Part shown: one piece after another, positions 58,652 to 64,000 of the stretch
Layout: each line of letters begins with the position of its first letter
Position numbering within the stretch: position 1 is the first letter of the stretch
From: Azospirillum melinis
GTDB taxonomy: Bacteria > Pseudomonadota > Alphaproteobacteria > Azospirillales > Azospirillaceae
Assembly (NCBI RefSeq): GCF_013340935.1
Contig: NZ_WHOS01000012.1
Coordinates: 1 to 64,000 of the forward strand
Reading direction: 5' to 3'
Length of the DNA stretch: 64,000 nucleotides
Made by a program: the position numbers and the translations under genes
Notes under the pieces: model-generated
Seen by the model: the letters and a program-made list of their open reading frames with translations, nothing else
Database searches by the model: none
What the model was told of the DNA's origin: nothing

Positions 58652-59281
58652 CGCGTGGCTGGCTCTGGTCGGGGGGCTTGGGGCGGCGGCTTCGAAAAGC
58701 CCGTGTCCGGCAGTCGGTGAAGCCGGTCCAACGCCTGTCAGGCTAACCGATTTTCCAGGATCCTTTCCATCTGGTATTTATGGCGTTTCTCCATATAAAA
58801 TTCCGGATTCGTGCATTTAAACGGAATATATGATGGGTTATGCGGCAAAATGTCAGAACATCTTGCCTGTTTTTGAGAGCGCTCTTCGGGCAATTCAGTT
58901 TTTGCGGAATAAAATTCGGATATGCGGCCACATCTCCGATAGTCATCGTGGATTTTTGGGTTCATTCCGGAAGATTTGATGGGATTCCTGGGCAAGCGCC
59001 CGAACGGCCGCGCCCCATGCCATCGCGCCTGAAGCCTGATGCGCCGGGATTTGCGCTGCCCTTGCCCGGCGGGGGCTGGAAGGACCCAACGGACATCCAC
59101 AGGGCAAGACTTAAGCTCTTAAAAAGAGTGTAACAAAGGATACATCGCGTATTTGTACTATCTATAAACACAATCTAGACTTTTGCGAGCATATGCGTGA
59201 GAATTGGCGCAGCTCCCGCTCGATGAGGGGGCCTTGGCCATAGCCGCGTCCGCCCCATCTCCAGCCAGGAGACTGTGCATC
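58652..59281. promoter_or_regulatory. 630-bp gap with an AT-rich tract between putA and the secreted-orphan gene
   Basis: The tract 58740-58975 is strikingly AT-rich compared with the rest of the window. It includes two similar stretches, ATAAAATTCCGGATTCG (about 58794) and ATAAAATTCGGATATGCG (about 58911). A second AT-rich tract (59105-59185) contains CTCTT-AAA-AAGAG (59116-59128). The gap is non-coding as far as I can tell: a 120-codon minus-strand frame over it has no recognisable similarity. It would hold the putA promoter, reading left, and the promoter of the 59282 gene, reading right. AT-rich, bendable DNA suits Lrp-type or nucleoid-protein binding. Confidence 0.6.
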
Positions 59282-60133
59282 ATGCCGTCCATGTATCCGC
59301 TCTTCTCCGTCAGGCCGGTCGTTGCGATCCTCGTGGCGATGCTGCCGATTGCCGGCGCCCAGTCGGCGGTCGCCGCCTGTTCCTGCTCCGCGATGACGGT
59401 GAAAACGTCCGGCACGTCCCAGGCCTATTGCGTGAACGCCACGGCCAATTTCGAGGAATGCACGGTGGTCACGACGAAACCCTGCCCATCCGGTCAGAAA
59501 GCCGTGCAATGTCCCCTGGGGCCAAAGAGCGGCGAAGCGTCGTCACAATACTGGATGGGCTATGGCTTCGAGGTGACCTCGACCATCAGCGGCACTGCCG
59601 GCCAGTGCAACAATGGCCAGGGATTGAAGCGTGAAATCATGTCCGGCACGGCGACGACCTCCCCCGGCCGGATTTCCTACAACACGCCTGCTGGCGGCAC
59701 CTACACCGTCACCGGTGGCGGCACCAGCTATACCGCAGTCATAGACAGCGACAAGCGCAAGAATTGGCCGAACATCAGCGCTACCAGCAGCGGCAATCCG
59801 CTCTATGGCGCAGACAATTATTCGACCAGTTCCAGCACCGATACCACCATCGCCTCGACGGCCACCAGTCTTTACTGGGCCGACCTTCCCTCCATCTACT
59901 TTGACTCGACTGACCTGGGCAAAACAATAACCCTCACGGACCAGGCTTTCACCTTCGTTCTAAACTCCGGCACCGGCTCGACCAAACCGGCGAGCGGGCC
60001 GGGTTGTGCCTGCGCCGTTCGATACACGATGGCGAAAGCGCCGATGACGTCCTGGAGCGTGGCGAACCTGACTGCGGCAGTCAGCGGCTCGAAGACCAAT
60101 GTCGCCACCGTATCCTGCACCGTCAGTCCGTGA
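59282..60133 (+). CDS. cysteine-rich secreted orphan protein
   Basis: A 283-residue exported protein of no known family. The signal peptide SVRPVVAILVAMLPIAGAQS ends near AVAA. The mature N-terminus is Cys-rich: ACSCSAMTVKTSGTSQAYCV, NATANFEECTVVTTKPCPSG, then further Cys in KAVQCPLG and AGQCNNGQG, and a C-terminal GPGCACAVRYTMAKAP and SCTVSP; about ten Cys in all, suggesting disulphides. The middle is Ser/Thr/Gly/Tyr-rich and strand-like. GGAGA lies upstream of the ATG at 59282. Base composition appears lower in GC than the neighbours. It stands alone behind an AT-rich promoter region. Host-interaction, adhesion or surface roles are possible but not supported. Confidence 0.8.
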   Translation: MPSMYPLFSVRPVVAILVAMLPIAGAQSAVAACSCSAMTVKTSGTSQAYCVNATANFEECTVVTTKPCPSGQKAVQCPLGPKSGEASSQYWMGYGFEVTSTISGTAGQCNNGQGLKREIMSGTATTSPGRISYNTPAGGTYTVTGGGTSYTAVIDSDKRKNWPNISATSSGNPLYGADNYSTSSSTDTTIASTATSLYWADLPSIYFDSTDLGKTITLTDQAFTFVLNSGTGSTKPASGPGCACAVRYTMAKAPMTSWSVANLTAAVSGSKTNVATVSCTVSP

Positions 60134-60154
60134 CAGCGCTTCCGCCCGGCGGCA

Positions 60155-60772
60155 TCAACCCTTCAACGGCTTGGTCCGGCTGGTTTCCGGCGGCTTGCGC
60201 ACGGGCAGCGGGGGAGCGGCCTTTTCCATGCCGCCCTCGCCCAGATAGGTCTGCGCCGCGGCCACCACCGAGCGCCAGGGCCGTTGCAGCGGGAATTCCG
60301 GCCAGCCGCCGGCGAACAGGCCGGAGATCATCCAGCCCGCCATCAGCGTCACCGCCAGTTGTTCGGAAAAGCCGCCGGTCTTCAGAATAGGCAGGGCGAA
60401 GTTGCGCCGCCGCTTGATCGGCCACAGCAGCGGCAGGCCGGCCGGCGTCAGCAGATCCCCGGCCAGATGGGTGAGGTAGCCGACGATGAAGGGGATCAGC
60501 ACATGCTGATAGGCCGCATGTTCGTGCAGAACCCACAGGCAGCCTGCGATGGCCAGCGCCGAATGGGTGACGCCGCGATGGCCGAAGATGTTGGAAATCG
60601 CGGTGGAGAGCGGCTTGACCAGCTGGCCGAGCGTCGATTTCGGATGGTCGATGTCCGGGGCGAGCGCCCCCAGAATCGCCGCCCCGAAGGCGACCGCGTC
60701 GAAGGTCATCCCGTACCGGCTCGACAGGTAGAACCAGGTGGCGCCACCGACGATTATGTGAGAAGACGCCAT
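60155..60772 (-). CDS. YdjM/DUF457-type membrane-bound metal-dependent hydrolase
   Basis: A 205-residue integral-membrane protein of the YdjM/DUF457 family. The conserved His/Asp set is present: SHIIVGGATWFYLSSRYG, LGALAPDIDHPKSTLGQLVK (with the PDIDHP motif), NIFGHRGVTHSALAIAG (with HRGxTHS) and PFIVGYLTHLAGDLLTPAGL (with the last His/Asp pair). Members bind metal and are thought to act in membrane stress; no reaction is assigned. The start at 60772 (MASSHIIV) is favoured because the motif begins at once; the ribosome-binding site is weak. The Pro/Lys-rich tail is hydrophilic. Confidence 0.88.
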   Translation of the reverse strand: MASSHIIVGGATWFYLSSRYGMTFDAVAFGAAILGALAPDIDHPKSTLGQLVKPLSTAISNIFGHRGVTHSALAIAGCLWVLHEHAAYQHVLIPFIVGYLTHLAGDLLTPAGLPLLWPIKRRRNFALPILKTGGFSEQLAVTLMAGWMISGLFAGGWPEFPLQRPWRSVVAAAQTYLGEGGMEKAAPPLPVRKPPETSRTKPLKG

Positions 60773-60923
60773 CACCGTCGGGTCACCGGGGGCCTGAATC
60801 TGGTCTCTGAAGTTGGTCTCTGTCGAGACGGCGTCTGCGCCAGCCCGAAATGGGGGTAGCGTGACCTTAGAATATTCTTCGACTCCAGAACAATACGCCA
60901 AGCAGAACCGAGGGATTCCCTAG

Positions 60924-60942
60924 ACGCATAACCTCTATGCGT
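60924..60942. repeat. short inverted repeat in the gap before the YdjM-like gene
   Basis: ACGCATA-ACCTC-TATGCGT forms a 7-bp perfect stem with a five-base loop in the 213-bp gap between the YdjM-like and DUF1003 genes. The role is unclear: a terminator or an operator. A 24-codon open frame (60930-61004) begins inside it but is not supported as a gene. Confidence 0.4.
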
Positions 60943-60985
60943 TCGACAACGACGGGTTGCCGGAGGGTCGGTTCGAAGCGGCGAT

Positions 60986-61540
60986 TCACTCCGTCCGCTT
61001 CTGAACCCGGGTCGCCTCGATCTCGTTCAGAACGGCATCGGGGGCGACGTCCTGGCGGATGACGTCCAGTTCGGCATCGACCTCCGTCTTCACCCCGAGA
61101 TGGTCGGCGATGGAGGAGACCAGGGTGACCAGCTTCGTCACCTCATGCTCGGCCAGCAGGCTGATCTGCAGATCGAGGTCGGCGCGCTTGTCCGACGCCG
61201 CGGCCATGCGGTTCTGGCTGATGAGGACGAAGGTGGAGAGGAAGATCGCCTCCACCGAGGCGACCATCGCCAGCACGACGAAGGACGGATCCCACGGCTG
61301 CACGAGCGGGATCCAGCCCAGATTGACCAGGATCCAGCCGCCGAACAGCACCAGATGCAGGCAGACGAAGCGCATGCTTCCGGTGAAGCGGGTGATCGCG
61401 TCGGCGATGCGATCCTGCAGCGAGGCCTCCACCTCTTCCCGTTTGCGGCGGGCTTGCAGAGCCTGGATGTTGCGCTCCAGCACGGCGCTTAGGCCGGGGG
61501 GCTGAGGCGGAGGATAGGTGGGCGAGGGCTCTGCCGTCAT
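60986..61540 (-). CDS. DUF1003 membrane protein
   Basis: A 184-residue protein of the DUF1003 family. Two helices are visible: SMRFVCLHLVLFGGWILVNL (about residues 54-73) and PSFVVLAMVASVEAIFLSTF (about 84-103), followed by VLISQNRMAAASDKRADLDL and a coiled-coil-like cytoplasmic tail. This is the textbook layout of DUF1003. Function is unknown; membership often coincides with stress or metal tolerance. The ATG at 61540 has GGAGG five bases upstream. It is transcribed toward the YdjM-like gene, 213 bp away. Confidence 0.9.
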   Translation of the reverse strand: MTAEPSPTYPPPQPPGLSAVLERNIQALQARRKREEVEASLQDRIADAITRFTGSMRFVCLHLVLFGGWILVNLGWIPLVQPWDPSFVVLAMVASVEAIFLSTFVLISQNRMAAASDKRADLDLQISLLAEHEVTKLVTLVSSIADHLGVKTEVDAELDVIRQDVAPDAVLNEIEATRVQKRTE

Positions 61541-61730
61541 GATGCCTCCGTGATCCGCGGCGGCGGTCCGGTTTTCTCCCGGCTATTCGCCCGGATTTTC
61601 ACCAAGACCGCCGCAGCCAGAAAACCATGCCTGCCGCCGGTCGTTCCTACCCCTCCCCGTCCGGCAAATGCCGGAACTCCAGCCCCATCGGCATGTTGGC
61701 CGATGAGCAACCGCAATCCGGGAGGACCAG

Positions 61731-62030
61731 ATGGACAAGCGCAAGGATCAGGATCGGGAACGCCACGTCTCCAACGCCGACAGCCCCAATCCGGGCGCCC
61801 AGGGCGGCGGTCCGGTCACCCCCGGCCGCGCCGGCCAGGGCATGGGCGTCGGAACCGGCAGCGCCGACGATCTGCCCCACACCGTCGGCGGCGGACCGTC
61901 GACCACCGTCACCGTCGGCGAGGGCACCGGCCAACGCCGCGACCTGCCCGACCAGCACGCCGCCCCACCGACGCCGAAGGAGGATGCCGGCAAACGGCCG
62001 CGCAACCGGGAAGCGGGGAAGCCGGGCTGA
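61731..62030 (+). CDS. small hydrophilic disordered protein
   Basis: A 99-residue protein with no hydrophobic stretch, rich in Gly, Pro, Asp and Arg (starts MDKRKDQDRERHVSNADSPN, ends GKRPRNREAGKPG). It looks intrinsically disordered and resembles the small hydrophilic protein at 29980-30213 in style but not in sequence. GGAGG lies five bases before the ATG. Function unknown. The DNA between it and the GT87 gene holds nothing obvious. Confidence 0.65.
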   Translation: MDKRKDQDRERHVSNADSPNPGAQGGGPVTPGRAGQGMGVGTGSADDLPHTVGGGPSTTVTVGEGTGQRRDLPDQHAAPPTPKEDAGKRPRNREAGKPG

Positions 62031-62252
62031 CCGGTTCTCCGCGAAGTCGCTTTCCTTGGACCTTCCGCCGCCCGAACGCGCCTATTCCCGGCGCAGCGTG
62101 GTATCTTGCTACCGCTGCGGATGGCCGGCGCTTAATGGCATTACTCCGATCCGGCACGGGTGGGGCGCATTCCCCAATCGCGTCACTCTGGCATAGTTGC
62201 GCGGACTTACCGGCTGTCGAAGCCGGAAAATCATGCCAGGGAGTGGTCGTCG

Positions 62253-63719
62253 ATGAGATCGAAGGATTTCGTGCGCGCGGCGGAAGGAACGTTGGAAGGA
62301 CCGCTGGGCGGCAGCAGGAGCAGTGCGGTCGACGTCTTGGCCAAGGACCGCTTCGCCGCCTGGACGGTGTCGGTGGCCTTCCTGTTCGTCCTCTGCGCCG
62401 ACACGTTGCTTGGCGTCGTCTTCCGGCCCTATTTGGACGGCGGCACCGGCGACACCACGGTGTGGGATGTCCTGCTGCTGGTGGCGGGCCGGTCGCCGGA
62501 ACGGCTTCCGCTCGACAGCTGGGAACCCATGATGACGGCCTTCTCCTGGCTGCGCCAGCATGGGAAGGAGAATGTCTATGACGCCGTCTTCTTCACCCAG
62601 CATGTGAAGTTCCAGTATCCGCTGACCTCGCTGCTGGTGATGGAGGCGCTGTCGGCGGTCGGGCTGCTGCATCTGCGCATCTACGCCATGATCAATCTGC
62701 TGATGGTCGTCGCCACCGCCGGCGGCATGGCGCTGCTGATGCGCGAACTGGCGGAGCGCATGGGCTTCGACCGGGCGATGCGCGGCGGCGTCAGCCGGCT
62801 GACCCTGGCCGCCCTGGGGGCGGTGGCGGCGCTGTGCTTCTACCCGGTGGTCAAGGCCTTCGCCGTCGGCCAGATCCAGGTCTGGCTGAACGCCGCCTTC
62901 GTCTTCGCCACCCTGTTCTACCTGCGCGACCGGCGGGTGCTCGCCGGTGTGCTGCTCGGCGCCTCGACGCTGATCAAGCCGCAGATGTCGCTATTCCTGG
63001 TCTGGGCGCTGCTGCGGCGGGAATGGGGGTTCGCCATCGGCTGGGCCGCCGTAGTGTTTCCCGGCTTCGCCGCCGCCTGCGCGCTCTACGGCTTCGTGCC
63101 GTCGCTGCATTACCTCGATGTGCTGTCCTTCCTGGGCCAGCATGGCGAAAGCTACTACTCCAACCAGACCGTCAACGGGCTGCTGCACCGCCTGCTACAC
63201 AACGGCCCCAACCTGATGTCGACCACCAACGGCGACACCGAATGGCGGGGCAGCGCCTTCGCCCCCTACCACCCGCTGGTTCACATCGCGACCCTGGTTT
63301 CCGGCGTGGCCTTCGTCCTGTTCGGCCTGCTCTGGCGGATCAGGAATGGCGGGCGGCAGCCGGTCGCGTCCTTCCTGGTGGCCGGCACCTGCTTCACCAT
63401 CGGCACGCCCATCGCCTGGGTTCCGCATTACGGCGTCCTGCTGCCGGTCTGCGCCTATCTGCTGTTCGTGCTGATCGACCGGGCGGCTCTGGAACGGACC
63501 AGCGGCGACCGGCGCCGGAGCCTGGGCCGGCTGCTGATGCTGGGCGCCGGCTTCGCGATCCTGAGCAACGACTTCTTCCATCCCCTGAGCGAGCTTGCCG
63601 ACACCTCCTACAACATCCTGCAATCCTACCTGTTCTTCACCGCCCTGATGCTTCTCCACCTGCTGGTGACGACCGCCGACGCGCCGGGTGAACCGTCGGG
63701 GGCGGCCCGGCGGTCCTGA
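62253..63719 (+). CDS. GT87-type membrane mannosyltransferase-like protein
   Basis: A 488-residue polytopic membrane protein of the GT87 (DUF2029) family, which uses polyprenyl-phosphate sugar donors. After a hydrophilic head, helices follow from about residue 37 (TVSVAFLFVLCADTLLGVVF). The first periplasmic loop, with acidic/aromatic residues GDTTVWDVLLLVAGRSPERL and YDAVFFTQHVKFQYPLTSLL, is where the catalytic Asp/Glu lie in GT-C enzymes. Further helices include FAVGQIQVWLNAAFVFATLF and GVLLGASTLIKPQMSLFLVW, a common GT87 pattern with the KPQ motif. The ATG at 62253 lies after CAGGGAG. Acceptor and donor are not identified. No glycan genes surround it. Confidence 0.88.
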   Translation: MRSKDFVRAAEGTLEGPLGGSRSSAVDVLAKDRFAAWTVSVAFLFVLCADTLLGVVFRPYLDGGTGDTTVWDVLLLVAGRSPERLPLDSWEPMMTAFSWLRQHGKENVYDAVFFTQHVKFQYPLTSLLVMEALSAVGLLHLRIYAMINLLMVVATAGGMALLMRELAERMGFDRAMRGGVSRLTLAALGAVAALCFYPVVKAFAVGQIQVWLNAAFVFATLFYLRDRRVLAGVLLGASTLIKPQMSLFLVWALLRREWGFAIGWAAVVFPGFAAACALYGFVPSLHYLDVLSFLGQHGESYYSNQTVNGLLHRLLHNGPNLMSTTNGDTEWRGSAFAPYHPLVHIATLVSGVAFVLFGLLWRIRNGGRQPVASFLVAGTCFTIGTPIAWVPHYGVLLPVCAYLLFVLIDRAALERTSGDRRRSLGRLLMLGAGFAILSNDFFHPLSELADTSYNILQSYLFFTALMLLHLLVTTADAPGEPSGAARRS

Positions 63720-63810
63720 CGGGCCGCCTCCTGAGGGGCCACCGGAACGCCGGGGCTCGCTTGCCTGTTGGTGGGCCAGAAGACCCAACCGGCAGGAAGG
63801 AGTCCCCCTC

Positions 63811-64000
63811 ATGGCACGTTACTCAGGATCGGATTACCCGCATCAGGACGGCACGGGCTGGCTGTCGCCGCGCGGGCTTGCGATGATGGCCGGCGGCGCT
63901 GCGCTGGCCCTGGTCGCGAGCCGGCTGCTGCCACCGGTGGTGGCGCAGCTGGCCGGCACCGCCCGTCATGCCGCCGGGCGCGACGGCATCGACGCGCTGA
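63811..64000 (+). CDS. start of a membrane protein gene, cut by the window edge
   Basis: A 63-codon N-terminal fragment, open at the right edge. The ATG at 63811 follows AGGAAGGAG. It reads MARYSGSDYPHQDGTGWLSP, then a hydrophobic helix RGLAMMAGGAALALVASRLL and PPVVAQLAGTARHAAGRDGI. A short cytoplasmic head followed by one helix suggests a membrane or envelope protein. No family call is possible from this length. Confidence 0.65.
   Translation, partial: MARYSGSDYPHQDGTGWLSPRGLAMMAGGAALALVASRLLPPVVAQLAGTARHAAGRDGIDAL

Noticed and set aside
58738..59100. 120-codon minus-strand frame in the AT-rich gap
   Set aside because: No similarity, no ribosome-binding site of note, and it spans promoter-like sequence; better read as regulatory DNA.
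60930..61004. 24-codon frame ending in FEAAIHSVRF, perhaps a gene fragment
   Set aside because: Too short to identify, overlaps the end of the DUF1003 gene, and no upstream continuation exists.

Overview
The window is a high-GC (roughly two thirds G+C by eye) chromosomal or megaplasmid segment with tight gene packing, 3-15 bp operon gaps, ATGA/GTGA overlaps and very long open antisense frames. The gene content points to an alphaproteobacterium of the Rhodospirillales, most likely Azospirillum or a close relative: a rhizobial-type glycerol ABC transporter locus (glpDSTPQUVK), a TIGR02302/DUF4175 protein, a FlaF-like protein, a DUF4142-PRC protein, a BacA/BclA-like transporter and a long PutA without a ribbon-helix-helix domain. 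The genus is inferred from memory of gene content, not from a database search. I found no rRNA, tRNA, CRISPR array, insertion sequence or phage gene.

Layout. 1-0.6 kb: a broken junction where a zinc-permease (znuB-like) frame and an opposing membrane glycosyltransferase frame both lose their 3' parts. 0.7-2.9 kb: MerR regulator plus acyl-CoA ligase. 3.0-16.1 kb: glycerol regulon. glpD-glpS-glpT-glpP-glpQ-glpU-glpV-glpK run on the minus strand; a chemoreceptor gene follows upstream, and then glpR faces away. Glycerol would enter through the ABC importer, be phosphorylated by GlpK and oxidised by GlpD, with GlpR as repressor. 16.2-19.4 kb: guaC and uvrC. 19.4-24.4 kb: a secreted protein of possible toroid fold, a hemerythrin, a small protein, a universal stress protein and a two-domain kinase. 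24.6-34.5 kb: an outer-membrane PagL-like protein without the catalytic pair, a FlaF-DUF2934 fusion, a DMT exporter, DUF4175, stress-type small proteins, a GMC oxidoreductase and a Mug-type DNA glycosylase.

34.5-41.4 kb: a Tat-exported molybdenum hydroxylase (two subunits) divergent from a LysR gene, and a three-gene NrtA/SsuA/TauA-type ABC importer preceded by twin palindromes. 41.5-45.2 kb: 3-hydroxybutyryl-CoA dehydrogenase, an alginate-export-type outer-membrane protein and a potassium channel. 45.3-48.0 kb: an FNR-like regulator with three of the four FNR cysteines and a BclA-like transporter whose nucleotide-binding domain has lost its catalytic motifs. 48.1-51.0 kb: a divergent GH1/GH4 glycosidase pair. 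51.1-58.7 kb: a small lipoprotein, an MFS exporter divergent from an NTF2-like/hydrolase/XRE operon, and putA. 58.7-59.3 kb: an AT-rich gap. 59.3-64 kb: a cysteine-rich secreted orphan, a YdjM-like membrane protein, a DUF1003 protein, a small hydrophilic protein, a GT87 mannosyltransferase-like protein and the start of one more gene.

The observations most worth following are the complementary ATPase-site defects of GlpS and GlpT, the decayed ATPase of the BclA-like transporter, the FlaF-DUF2934 fusion, the catalytic-residue loss in the PagL-like protein, the chemoreceptor embedded in the glycerol locus, the helically phased twin palindromes at 41.3 kb, and the dispersed palindromic repeats that have become parts of gene 3' ends.
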